A stretch of DNA of 64,000 nt from Lacrimispora amygdalina (lineage in GTDB: Bacteria; Bacillota; Clostridia; Lachnospirales; Lachnospiraceae). A model generated the notes under the pieces. That model was not told the DNA's origin. It made no database searches and worked only from the letters and a program-made list of their open reading frames with translations. The stretch covers positions 1-64,000 of the forward strand of contig NZ_QOHO01000043.1 of assembly GCF_003432035.1 (NCBI RefSeq), read 5' to 3'. The position numbers and the translations under genes were made by a program. Below are positions 16,591 to 24,874 of the stretch, piece by piece; position 1 is the stretch's first letter; each line of letters starts with the position of its first letter.

Positions 16591-18450
16591 TTAATAGATT
16601 TTTGGCTTTTTGTTTAGCTTTGATAGGGATTGAGCATATGACTGGGCGTTGAATGAAGATATAGGTTTTTCATTTGTGATTATCTGTCCTCTTCTTAATT
16701 CGTATAACCTATGGGCCAACATAATTAATACATAAAAGCGGTCATCGTGCATGGAGCTTTCCTTATCTTTTGCTAAGGCATAGGTTTTTGTAGTCTTCTC
16801 AGAGTTTTCATATTTATATATTGATGTTGTTTCAAGTTTCATTAAATCAATATTGGCTAAAGCAGAGATTTCTTTGTCGGACAGTTCATATTTTTCAATT
16901 ATCTCCTCGTCTGAATCTTCTTGTTTTTTAGCCATTGAAATAAATTCTTGTTTAAATTCATAAGGGAACTTTATTACCCCTAAATCAATCAATTCTATAA
17001 ACTCGTCAACCATTTGTGTTCTATATTTTCTAGGGCTAATTAATCTTAACTTATCAATAGCATTAGGGTAAAGTTCTTTATATCCAGTATAGATATCGTG
17101 AGATGCATCTATTAATCCCCTATGATGTCGGCCATCTTCACCAACCCAATCATTAAGTAATCCATCCGCATATGCGGAAACTCCCGCACCTCCAGATCCT
17201 TGGTCGATCAGTAAACTATCTATATTTTGATAATCGTTGTATTGTCCATTATAGGAAGCAAGATACTTTCGGATTTCCGCTAATTGTCTGTTCGAATCTA
17301 ATTTATATCCCCTTTTACTCGCCTTATCAAACAAATTAACACAATTGACAATCTCACCAATATACCCATAATTGGGATCATTAACAATATTCATAGCACC
17401 AAGAATTGAATTATCAAGTGTTCTGGCAGGATCTAACGCGAGACATATTGAAGTATCTGGTTTATAAGATAATTGAGGAAGATAGAAACATTCGTTTCGT
17501 CGTATAGTCCCCCATTTGACAATCTGGTTTACTCCACCATCACGAGTGGGCTGATTATAGTACTCCCTTAATGCTTTTTCTCTGTTCGCTTTCATGGCAG
17601 CATCAACTTTATCCTGGGTAAGTAGAGCGGTATATGGTTTCCCATCCATGAATGTTTTTATTGCTGTATCGCAAATCATATCAACAACTATGTAATCTCT
17701 ATCACCGGCAATCATTCGTTTTGCGAAGTTTTTATAATGCTGATAGAAAATTTTGCTCATGTCATCTTGAGATGATGCATAAACCAATTGTGTTGGACAT
17801 TTTCTTTTCAAAGTATCGGGATTAAATCCTTTGGCAACTGAGGTCTTGAATTCTGTGTTTTGCGTCGCAAAAGCTTCACATACTGCAATTAGTTCGTCTG
17901 AAGAGAATGCGGCTTCATCAAAAAATACTAAGGTTGCTCGACGTGATCTATTGTTGTCTGGATTCCCGTTTAATGTAAATATTTCACTACCATTATAGAA
18001 CTCCACATGAAATCCTGACTGAGCATGACCAAAACCAGTCTTATTATTACTTGATTTTTTAGTTTCCTTTTCAACAATATCCTTAAGAGAATCAATAGAT
18101 GCCGCTGTCTTACCGATACGAAGAACAATCTCTTCAATTTTTGAAAAGGTTTCTTTTGATTGATCACCAACGGAACTTACAATATAAATAGCTTGATTTT
18201 CATATAAAATTGCTTTGAGAACCATAAAAATAGCGCCCAAAAATGATTTTCCGAAATTTCGGCTACAACACCATAAAACATGTGGTTTATTCCAACTTGC
18301 TTGTAATATGTATTTTTGGCTATCTATAAGTTTTATTCCGAGCAAATCTTCACAAGCAATACAAGGGTTTCTTCTATAATAAGCAATACTTTTGGCATCT
18401 AGCTCACAAATACGTCTTTTTCTCTCCGATATTAAATTATGATAAGCCAT
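16591..18450 (-). CDS. Terminase large subunit
   Basis: This is an ATP-driven DNA packaging motor and headful or cos nuclease. It is about 619 residues. The Walker A-like motif is CSRNFGKS (about 62-69). Walker B is LVFFDEAAF (about 165-175). The RNase H-like nuclease half has acidic positions in LALDPART (about 340) and LLIDQGSGG. The frame also opens at GTG 18459, but ATG 18450 with GAGGACGGTGACG upstream is the better start, overlapping the small-terminase gene by 14 bases. Confidence 0.9.
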   Translation of the reverse strand: MAYHNLISERKRRICELDAKSIAYYRRNPCIACEDLLGIKLIDSQKYILQASWNKPHVLWCCSRNFGKSFLGAIFMVLKAILYENQAIYIVSSVGDQSKETFSKIEEIVLRIGKTAASIDSLKDIVEKETKKSSNNKTGFGHAQSGFHVEFYNGSEIFTLNGNPDNNRSRRATLVFFDEAAFSSDELIAVCEAFATQNTEFKTSVAKGFNPDTLKRKCPTQLVYASSQDDMSKIFYQHYKNFAKRMIAGDRDYIVVDMICDTAIKTFMDGKPYTALLTQDKVDAAMKANREKALREYYNQPTRDGGVNQIVKWGTIRRNECFYLPQLSYKPDTSICLALDPARTLDNSILGAMNIVNDPNYGYIGEIVNCVNLFDKASKRGYKLDSNRQLAEIRKYLASYNGQYNDYQNIDSLLIDQGSGGAGVSAYADGLLNDWVGEDGRHHRGLIDASHDIYTGYKELYPNAIDKLRLISPRKYRTQMVDEFIELIDLGVIKFPYEFKQEFISMAKKQEDSDEEIIEKYELSDKEISALANIDLMKLETTSIYKYENSEKTTKTYALAKDKESSMHDDRFYVLIMLAHRLYELRRGQIITNEKPISSFNAQSYAQSLSKLNKKPKIY

Positions 18451-19540
18451 CGTCGTCACCGTCCTCTACAGTGGACAATTGCGATTTTAGCTCATCAACC
18501 TGAATAAGTAATTGACGCACTTGTTCTTTTTTGTCATCTAACTCTTTATATAAATCTTCTATAAGCTTTATCTGCGTTTCATATACTTCCTTCTTATCAT
18601 TTTCATCAAATAGGCAGTGATCAAGAAGTGCCTTTTGAGACACCGAAATTGCCCATTGAGTTCCAGGCCCACTTAGCTGATCATAGTAATCGGCTTCGGC
18701 CTTATCAAAATGCTTCTCTCTAAGGTCGCGCATTAAATACGTCAGAGTTGATTTACCGACATCCTTGTTAGATCTGTTCTTTACGGAAATTTCATTTTCT
18801 TTTGCTATTTTATCGTTACTGGCGACAAGATCTTTCTTTATGACATTTAAAGTTTTAATGTCATTTGCATCCTTGACCGGATCTAAGTTTGCAATTCGTT
18901 TATCACAAACATGAATCTGTTTATTGTTATTAACTATTTGTAGTATCTGGGAAAGTTTATAAGCATCTTCAGCTGAATCTTCATCTTCCAAATACGGGGC
19001 AAGCTGATTAAACAAAAATCGCCTATCCTCTTCTGGATAATCTTCAAATGGATCGTATCCAATGAGTTCAATTGCGTAATCTCTATTTTGAGTGTCTTGT
19101 TTTGACCACTTGACTTCTTTATCTTGATCAAGATCAGTAGAATTCTTGCCTATTTCACCAGCTAAAATTGATTGTGAAAAGTCTTGATATTGATACTGAC
19201 GACCATTTATTTGACGCATATAAAGCCCCATGCTAAAGTTGTTGTTGGCCTTTATAATACTGTCGAAAAGAGAATAGTAATAAGGAATATCAAGCTTATA
19301 ACACATGAAAATACAAGCTGATTTTGTATCATATTTTTTCTCATAATGTGTAAAGAGTTCATTAACACAATCCTTGCAAATATGTGTAAATTTAGAATTC
19401 TTTTCAAAACATTCTGACCACGGAGATTTAAAGAATTTACCAACTGGATTTTCATAACTTTTGCCGCAACGTAGGCATGTATAAACATGAGAATCGTCAA
19501 AGTTATCTGTTAAGTCGGCAACTTTGGGTTTTCGTGCCAT
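18437..19540 (-). CDS. Putative terminase small subunit with N-terminal zinc finger
   Basis: This 367-residue protein lies immediately upstream of and overlaps the large terminase. The N-terminus has two CxxC pairs (CLRCGKSY and CKDCVNEL, residues 21-65) forming a likely zinc ribbon. The C-terminus is a long coiled coil (about 320-360, VYETQIKLIEDLYKELDDKKEQ cut in the middle). It would recognise phage DNA for packaging. AAAGGAGGTATTATAA precedes the ATG. It is longer than classical small subunits. Confidence 0.7.
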   Translation of the reverse strand: MARKPKVADLTDNFDDSHVYTCLRCGKSYENPVGKFFKSPWSECFEKNSKFTHICKDCVNELFTHYEKKYDTKSACIFMCYKLDIPYYYSLFDSIIKANNNFSMGLYMRQINGRQYQYQDFSQSILAGEIGKNSTDLDQDKEVKWSKQDTQNRDYAIELIGYDPFEDYPEEDRRFLFNQLAPYLEDEDSAEDAYKLSQILQIVNNNKQIHVCDKRIANLDPVKDANDIKTLNVIKKDLVASNDKIAKENEISVKNRSNKDVGKSTLTYLMRDLREKHFDKAEADYYDQLSGPGTQWAISVSQKALLDHCLFDENDKKEVYETQIKLIEDLYKELDDKKEQVRQLLIQVDELKSQLSTVEDGDDDGLS

Positions 19541-19569
19541 TTATAATACCTCCTTTGCTGTTTACAATA

Positions 19570-19601
19570 AAAATAAGCACCACCGCCAGTGCAGTAGCGC
19601 T
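19570..19601 (-). terminator. Intrinsic terminator upstream of the terminase operon
   Basis: The minus strand has AGCGCTACTGC, a 4-nt loop and GCGGTGGTGCT, pairing over 11 bp with several G-U, then TATTTTTATTG. It lies between the P-loop gene and the terminase genes with little room for a promoter. Confidence 0.8.
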
Positions 19602-19668
19602 TGTTGATAGCTTCTGTATTTTGTTTTCACCATTGAATGTGCAGTTCTAGGTCCAAATGGGAAAGTGA

Positions 19669-20304
19669 TTATGTTAATTTAAAGCCTATAACAATATGAC
19701 TTTCTTTTAATTTGTCAATTTGTTCATTACTTAATCCAGAACATTCATCAAGAAATAAAATTTTATTTTTGACTTGTCTCATACTTAAAACATATCTGTA
19801 ATTACAAATTGGTACATTAAATCCAAACTGCTTGCAATTATTCTTTATTCCAAACGAACCATTAGTTGTTTCAGATACTACAATACCATTGTATTTGTGA
19901 CACAGACTCGCTAAAGCATAAGATTTTCCTGTCCCTCTACATTCATCTCCATAAGTACAAATATAAGATTGCCGATTAGCAATACAGGATTCAAACTTTT
20001 CAATCCATACATTCTTTTTATCAGTTGAATCATAAGTCTGATATTCTTTTAGGTTTCTAATTTCACCACAATGATTCTGTTCCCAGATTTTCAACTGCTT
20101 CCCAGTAGTGGTTTCTAACTCGGAATACTTTAATTCCCAATCATACTCTTTAATAAGAGCGAGGGTATCTTTTAAAAGACGCATACAACTTAACGCTTCT
20201 GTAAAATTATTATTTTCCTGACACTTTGAAAATTTAGCTTGTAGTTTCTTTGCATCTTCGATTAATGTTGCTACAGTTTCTTCAAATACATTTTTGTTTT
20301 CCAT
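19669..20304 (-). CDS. Putative P-loop NTPase
   Basis: This 211-residue protein contains GDECRGTGKSYALASL (about 117-132) as a Walker A-like loop and KILFLDECSGLS (about 185-196) as Walker B. The N-terminal half is helical. It is located next to the terminase genes but closed off by its own terminator. It may be a packaging or DNA-handling ATPase; the exact family is not recognised. Confidence 0.65.
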   Translation of the reverse strand: MENKNVFEETVATLIEDAKKLQAKFSKCQENNNFTEALSCMRLLKDTLALIKEYDWELKYSELETTTGKQLKIWEQNHCGEIRNLKEYQTYDSTDKKNVWIEKFESCIANRQSYICTYGDECRGTGKSYALASLCHKYNGIVVSETTNGSFGIKNNCKQFGFNVPICNYRYVLSMRQVKNKILFLDECSGLSNEQIDKLKESHIVIGFKLT

Positions 20305-20362
20305 ATTATTTCTCCTAGTGGTAAGTCACGACCTGTTATTTCTCTTCGTGATAGAAGAGTAA

Positions 20363-20444
20363 CGCCGTACACACGATTCGAACGTGCAAGCCTGTTAAAG
20401 CCAAGTGTTTTCAAGACACCTCCATCGCCACCCGGACATACGGC
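20363..20444 (-). tRNA. tRNA-Ser (UGA)
   Basis: An acceptor stem GCCGTAT/GTACGGC and anticodon arm GGTGT-CTTGAAA-ACACT (anticodon TGA) are present. A class II variable region and T arm GCACG-TTCGAAT-CGTGT are present. CCA is not encoded. Confidence 0.9.
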
Positions 20445-20446
20445 AT

Positions 20447-20476
20447 AATAAAAGAGACAGGTCTATTCCTGCCTCT
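20447..20476 (-). terminator. Intrinsic terminator after the endolysin gene
   Basis: The minus strand has AGAGGCAGG, a 6-nt loop, CCTGTCTCT (one G-U), then TTTTATT, directly before tRNA-Ser. Confidence 0.8.
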
Positions 20477-20501
20477 TCCAAATAAATACTCATTTCCTCA
20501 A

Positions 20502-21332
20502 TTAGTCAACATACCAAACTTCCAAAGCTCCGTTACCAGAGGCGCTTTCATGATAACAGGCCCCCTCGTAATCTGCACCAGACGTATTCTCCAAGAAATA
20601 CCATTGTCCATTCCATAACTGCCACCCGGTGAGCATATATCCATTAGGATCAAACAAATACCAATGATGATTGATTAACTTCCAACCGTCTTTGGCATAA
20701 CTACCATCACTATACTGATACCACCAACGTACATTATCAGCAGCTTTAAGCCAACCCTCTACATACTCCTCTACAAGACTGTAATCTGGTGTACCAAAGC
20801 CGGGTATACGAGGTTTATAATCGCTATATGTATAATTCTTCTTTGCTACGCAACCACCATTTTCTACTATGCCAGTTAATCCACCGGTATTCCCCTCGAT
20901 TGTGGTCATCTTACCAGAAGCATAATCTCTGACATAGAATGTATGATAGATTCTTGTATCATTTTTGAAAAATCCCACATAACCCTCTTCGGGTGTTCCG
21001 GTAGACCATCGATTAATATTTTTGAAATACTGTGCGGAAGTAGGGGTGTAAGCAGAGAATCCGCCCAGAAGCTTCTTAGCCTTTTCAACCCCAAATAAGT
21101 GAATAAAAATTGTATCAATAAAACTGTCGCACCAAGGCTGACCCTGAACATCAATTCCTGTTTTCTCTTTATATACCTTTGCAAAAATTGTGTAATTATT
21201 ATCACCGGCCCCAGATGTATAGGACTCAGGGTTATCATAATTAGTTCCCACACTAGAAGCTTTTGCTTTTTCGCAATATCCAATCCATTTTTCAAATTCT
21301 TTTGTAACTTTATTTACAACATTATATTTCAT
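20502..21332 (-). CDS. Endolysin: CHAP-like peptidase with choline-binding repeats
   Basis: This 276-residue lysin cuts host peptidoglycan. The N-terminal domain shows the CHAP pattern: catalytic Cys68 in QPWCDSFID, His130 in RIYHTFYVRD, and a following TIEGNTGG. The C-terminus (about 200-262) has aromatic repeats (DGWKLINHHWYLF, TGWQLWNGQWYFLE) of the choline-binding/glucan-binding type, which anchor the enzyme to the cell wall. There is no signal peptide, so release depends on the holin. AAGGTAGGGATAAT precedes the ATG. Confidence 0.88.
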   Translation of the reverse strand: MKYNVVNKVTKEFEKWIGYCEKAKASSVGTNYDNPESYTSGAGDNNYTIFAKVYKEKTGIDVQGQPWCDSFIDTIFIHLFGVEKAKKLLGGFSAYTPTSAQYFKNINRWSTGTPEEGYVGFFKNDTRIYHTFYVRDYASGKMTTIEGNTGGLTGIVENGGCVAKKNYTYSDYKPRIPGFGTPDYSLVEEYVEGWLKAADNVRWWYQYSDGSYAKDGWKLINHHWYLFDPNGYMLTGWQLWNGQWYFLENTSGADYEGACYHESASGNGALEVWYVD

Positions 21333-21376
21333 ATTATCCCTACCTTTCGAAAATGGGAGAGTTATTATTTTCTTTA

Positions 21377-21515
21377 TATATTAGGTGAGGATTTGCACCT
21401 CACATACATCAGCCACGATAGGCAATCAGTTCTCTATTCGTCAGTAAAGACTGGTGGCACATATTACCTGATTGCGTTTGCTTTTATAAGCGTCTACCTA
21501 TTCCGCCACTAATAT
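21377..21515 (-). tRNA. tRNA-Leu-like element with expanded anticodon region
   Basis: The ends look like tRNA. There is an acceptor ATATTAG/CTAATAT, a leucine-type D region (TGGCGGAATAGGTAGACGC), and a T arm TGAGG-TGCAAAT-CCTCA. Between them lie about 90 bases rather than the usual 45-50. These include the perfect stem GCAATCAG/CTGATTGC and the alternative GCCAC/GTGGC. No anticodon arm can be assigned confidently. It may be an interrupted tRNA, a pseudo-tRNA or a tRNA-like part of a larger RNA. Confidence 0.4.
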
Positions 21516-21763
21516 AGTTACAGGGGTACTCCTCATCACCTGTTTATCTCCAAGCGCCCACCTCACCGCATGTCTACGGATTCGTAGAGAACATCTTCCC
21601 TAACTAATTGCGCTATTTCCCTATTTTGACCGCACAGCAGTCATTCGCTATTAATTATCCAGTCGGTTGGCAGTCCGATATCTCTTTAAGACCCTTAGGG
21701 CGTGACAACTGCCTGTCCTATCCTTAAATAATTCATTGTGATATTGCCGATGAAAGGCGGATT
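21516..21763 (-). other. Structured non-coding block next to the integrase gene
   Basis: This stretch has no plausible gene but has dense inverted repeats: GGCAGT/ACTGCC, CCCTAAGGG, TCTACG/CGTAGA, ACAGG/CCTGT. It resembles decayed tRNA genes or a folded RNA. Its position just past the 3' end of the tyrosine recombinase gene makes it a candidate attachment-site region. Confidence 0.35.
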
Positions 21764-22792
21764 CTATTGATTAGATTCATCGGCTAGTGCGTTTTTAAGC
21801 TTTTCTAGCCCTTTCCATTTTCTGTCTTTTGCAGTATTATCGTTGTATAAATCAACGAGATCTGATGAAGACCAGTTTTGAAGTTCTTGAATTAACTCTT
21901 TTTCAAGTCCAATTGACGATAAATATGAAGTCCAAAAATGCCTTCCTGCATGAGGATACCAATGTTTTGTAAGATAGTTATCCCACTTTTCCATCCAGCC
22001 ACGAATTCCACTAACTTTTATTGGATCACCTGTCCTAGTTATAAATAAGTAATTATGTTCCTTGTTATTTTCATCCATAATTAATTGCCTTACAGGAAGG
22101 TATTTATTATAGAATGGAACAAATAAGTCTTTAATAATATATCTTTCTATGTATTTACCATCAACACCACGACCTTTAACTTTTATTTTAGATGTTGTTT
22201 CTAAAAATAATCCATCAAAAGCAGTATTATTATAATCAATCATGTCTGTAGTAAACCTAACCAACTCACTGGCTCTTGCCCCAGAAGCCATAATTAGTGC
22301 AAGTAAACACTGTTCATTAATAAGATTTTCTTTTCCTAAACAATCCATCAAATAATCAAGTTCTTCTTTTTTGAATACGGATTTTTCCCTTGAATTTTCT
22401 TTTGGAAGTTTTTCTACAAATTTAAGTAGATTTCTAAAATTTGGATATGTTTCATCGAAAAATTTTTCAATAAATTTTGATAGTTCAGAAAGAGAACTGT
22501 GAATACGTGCATATCTATTTGATTTCCACTTTAAGTCAGTAATTCCAAAATCAAAAAAATCTTGCATATCAAGTTTCTTCAGATTTGTGAATAATTCATT
22601 ATCGTTGTATAAATAATTCCATGCAAAAAATACGTTAAAATCTGATTTATATGCATTGACTGTTTTTGGGCTTCTTTTAGTGGCAAGATTTTTGAGATAT
22701 TTATTTACTAATTTTTGATTTTCCGGATTGAAATTTGCAATAATTTCGTCCGTTACAATTATGTTTCTATAGGTTTTCCTAGCTTCTGGCAT
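21764..22792 (-). CDS. Tyrosine recombinase / integrase
   Basis: This 342-residue protein has an N-terminal core-binding (SAM-like) domain (about 25-110) and a catalytic domain with Arg (GARASELVRF), Lys/strand (TTSKIKVKGRG), HxxR (HAGRHFWTSYL) and Tyr (DLVDLYND) near the end. The ATG at 22792 follows GGAAGGAAGTGATAAA. It probably integrates the phage or resolves dimers. It sits in the late strand among homing endonucleases, and a second recombinase of different sequence lies at 57.9 kb. Confidence 0.88.
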   Translation of the reverse strand: MPEARKTYRNIIVTDEIIANFNPENQKLVNKYLKNLATKRSPKTVNAYKSDFNVFFAWNYLYNDNELFTNLKKLDMQDFFDFGITDLKWKSNRYARIHSSLSELSKFIEKFFDETYPNFRNLLKFVEKLPKENSREKSVFKKEELDYLMDCLGKENLINEQCLLALIMASGARASELVRFTTDMIDYNNTAFDGLFLETTSKIKVKGRGVDGKYIERYIIKDLFVPFYNKYLPVRQLIMDENNKEHNYLFITRTGDPIKVSGIRGWMEKWDNYLTKHWYPHAGRHFWTSYLSSIGLEKELIQELQNWSSSDLVDLYNDNTAKDRKWKGLEKLKNALADESNQ

Positions 22793-22813
22793 TTTATCAC
22801 TTCCTTCCATAAC

Positions 22814-22849
22814 AAAAAAGAAGTGGATAATGTCTAAGCCACTTCTTTT
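22814..22849 (-). terminator. Intrinsic terminator
   Basis: The minus strand has AAAAGAAGTGG, a 12-nt loop, CCACTTCTTTT and further T. It lies at the end of the homing endonuclease gene (the stem overlaps its last codons) and before the integrase. Confidence 0.8.
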
Positions 22850-24003
22850 ACAATTTTATTAATGCGCTCAAATAATAACCCGTAAATTTCTTTAAACGAT
22901 TTTGAGTAAATATCTTTCTGATATAAATCAATCAATGGTACATTATATTTTCTGCACAAATTAATTTTTTCTTGCTTTCTTTTTTCATACTTTAAATTTC
23001 CTTCTATGCCAAATAACTCCACATAAATTTTTTGTCCGTCAATAAACAGAACAAAATCAAATCTGTATTTTCTTTTAAAGTTTGGTATTATTGTGCTATA
23101 TAACATTTCATTTTCAAAATTTATATTATATCTTTCAAGCATTTGAGCAAATTTCAATTCATAAGTAGAACGACATTTAACTCCGTTTTTTGTCTTTAAA
23201 ACATTTATTTTACTATAACCAGATTCTTTTAGTGCTTCTTTAAAACTTCCAAACTCTGATATATAGGTACTGCAACTAGGCATAAAATCATATAAAATTA
23301 AGTCTTTTTGAGTAGGTCTTCTGCCTAATAATTTTCCAAGCTTTTGTAAACAGACAATCATTTCTAGTCTTGAAGCACCTTTACCCGGATGGGTTTTCAC
23401 AAAGCCACATATTTCTTGTAAATTATGTAATGTTCCAAAATGGTTTAAATAAGCTTCTGTAGAGTATATATATTCTTTGTTACTTTTAGATAATCTTGTT
23501 ATATCTCTACTAGACAAACTTTTACCATGTTCTTTACATGCTCGCTTATATTTAAATAGCATGTCCTTTTCAAGGGCGGAATTGTTAAACTCCTTTTGGT
23601 TATATCCGATTAATTCATTTATATGCTCAAATGAACTGAAGCGCCGTATATAAACACTGGTACACTGTATATAATCACAAGCATCTACCTCATCATTTGT
23701 CGGTAAGTAAATATTTGTCTTTAAGTGCTCTTCAACAAATTTCTTGTAATTAATTAACATTTCGTTATCGGTTAAACATTCTCTTTGAAACAAATATTCT
23801 TTATCATAAACATTTATGTCGGCTTCTTTTAAACAGTTTTGAAATGAACCAAAAGCATTTATTACTTGTGTGACAGACGGAAGTCCATTTTTATGTCTCA
23901 AATCTCTTATTACAATTTTCCCGTTTTTATCATACCAATTTTTAATTAATGATATTATTTCGTCATTAGTATATAATTTATAACCCTGTTTACTCTTTAC
24001 CAA
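22834..24003 (-). CDS. Homing endonuclease with repeat domain and PD-(D/E)xK-like C-terminus
   Basis: This 389-residue protein contains repeated helical units of the homing-endonuclease-associated type (FGSFQNCLKEADI, FSSFEHINELIGY, FGTLHNLQEICGF, FGSFKEALKESGY). Its C-terminal nuclease-like part has CRSTYELKFAQML and DFVLFIDGQKIYVELFG, resembling EDxHD/Vsr-related homing enzymes. The start is TTG 24003 behind ATGAGGAAATAAA. It is free-standing between the integrase and HU genes and ends in a terminator. It would spread by cutting cognate phage DNA. Confidence 0.75.
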   Translation of the reverse strand: MVKSKQGYKLYTNDEIISLIKNWYDKNGKIVIRDLRHKNGLPSVTQVINAFGSFQNCLKEADINVYDKEYLFQRECLTDNEMLINYKKFVEEHLKTNIYLPTNDEVDACDYIQCTSVYIRRFSSFEHINELIGYNQKEFNNSALEKDMLFKYKRACKEHGKSLSSRDITRLSKSNKEYIYSTEAYLNHFGTLHNLQEICGFVKTHPGKGASRLEMIVCLQKLGKLLGRRPTQKDLILYDFMPSCSTYISEFGSFKEALKESGYSKINVLKTKNGVKCRSTYELKFAQMLERYNINFENEMLYSTIIPNFKRKYRFDFVLFIDGQKIYVELFGIEGNLKYEKRKQEKINLCRKYNVPLIDLYQKDIYSKSFKEIYGLLFERINKIVKEVA

Positions 24004-24041
24004 TTTATTTCCTCATTTCTCCTCATTCAATAATAAAAGTA

Positions 24042-24103
24042 GAAGAGGGCGGTGCGAATGAGGTTACACCTTCTAAGGCTCATGACTTCCTTATATCCTC
24101 TTC
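24042..24103 (-). other. Three-way-junction-like RNA element
   Basis: GAAGAGG and CCTCTTC (7 bp) close a domain containing AAGG/CCTT, GGTG/CACC and the alternative ATGAG/CTCAT. It is immediately upstream of the homing endonuclease start. A CCAGCAT/ATGCTGG hairpin follows at about 24,110-24,140. Confidence 0.4.
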
Positions 24104-24237
24104 AAAATCCCAGCATCAGCAATGACGCATAATGCTGGACACTACTTATTTCTCCAAACAAAAAGAGAACCACTGAAAAATCAGCAATTCCCATAAAAAT
24201 AGACCCTACGCGTTTGACCGCATAGAATCTCATATAA

Positions 24238-24384
24238 TTAATCCAACTTCTCTAACAATGTTTCAATCGTCATCACTTCACCAACAGAAATACACTTATC
24301 CTGTCTTACTTCCAGAATTTCCTTTAAAAGGGTAATTTCATCATCGGTTAAGTTGACGGTTTTTATAATTTCATCATATCCCAT
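24238..24384 (-). CDS. Hypothetical 48-residue acidic protein
   Basis: The ATG at 24384 follows GGCGGTGATTATGTA. The protein (MGYDEIIKTVNLTDDE ... ETLLEKLD) is acidic and probably a helical hairpin. It lies 15 bases after the HU gene and is likely co-translated with it. Function unknown. Confidence 0.6.
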   Translation of the reverse strand: MGYDEIIKTVNLTDDEITLLKEILEVRQDKCISVGEVMTIETLLEKLD

Positions 24385-24399
24385 TACATAATCACCGCC

Positions 24400-24693
24400 T
24401 TATTCAACAAACAGTCCCTTAACTGATTTTGACAGCTTAAATGTAGGTTCTTGATGCGCCGGTGTTACATATTCCTCGCCTTTACGATCACCCATCATAA
24501 TTGTACCTCTACGCTCATTTACATCTTTTACTTTAAATGTGCCAAGTCCAGGAAGAGGAATAGCTTCGTCTTTATTTTTTATTAAACTCTCTGTAACAAC
24601 TGTTGCATATGCTGCTAATACAGTATCAATATCTTTCTGTGATAACTCCGCAACGCTATTTGTGATTTCTTTTAATAATTCTGCCTTTGTCAT
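24400..24693 (-). CDS. HU-family DNA-binding protein
   Basis: This is a 97-residue histone-like protein. It has the N-terminal helical dimer (TKAELLKEITNSVAELSQKD), the beta arm and HU signature (LPGLGTFKVKDVNERRG), and C-terminal FKLSKSVKGLF. It bends and compacts DNA and may assist replication, packaging or recombination; it lies close to the integrase. GATGAGGATTTGATAAGAT precedes the ATG. A second, divergent HU-like protein may be at 30.7 kb. Confidence 0.9.
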   Translation of the reverse strand: MTKAELLKEITNSVAELSQKDIDTVLAAYATVVTESLIKNKDEAIPLPGLGTFKVKDVNERRGTIMMGDRKGEEYVTPAHQEPTFKLSKSVKGLFVE

Positions 24694-24730
24694 ATCTTAT
24701 CAAATCCTCATCTTTCAAATATTTTTAGTC

Positions 24731-24760
24731 AATAAAATAGAAGAGTAGTAGACGCTCTTC
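24731..24760 (-). terminator. Intrinsic terminator with flanking folded RNA
   Basis: The minus strand has GAAGAG, a 9-nt loop, CTCTTC and TATTTTATT. Just upstream (24,761-24,816) CTTAGATA pairs with TATC-TAAG around a CAGCC/GGCTG hairpin, giving another branched structure in the intergenic space. Confidence 0.6.
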
Positions 24761-24874
24761 TTAGAGATAATGGCCAGCCCGCCCGTGGCTGACTTTTCTT
24801 GTCCTGTATCTAAGTGGTGCTTTAATCCAATTGAATATCATATAACGTTTTAATTTTTATAACTAGTTACGATA

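Noticed and set aside
18934-19131. Alternative-frame ORFs within the terminase small subunit gene
   Set aside because: They are out-of-frame shadows of a long coding gene with no start signals.
19590-19640. 23-codon minus-strand frame between the P-loop and terminase genes
   Set aside because: No ribosome binding site, and it is overlapped by the terminator hairpin.
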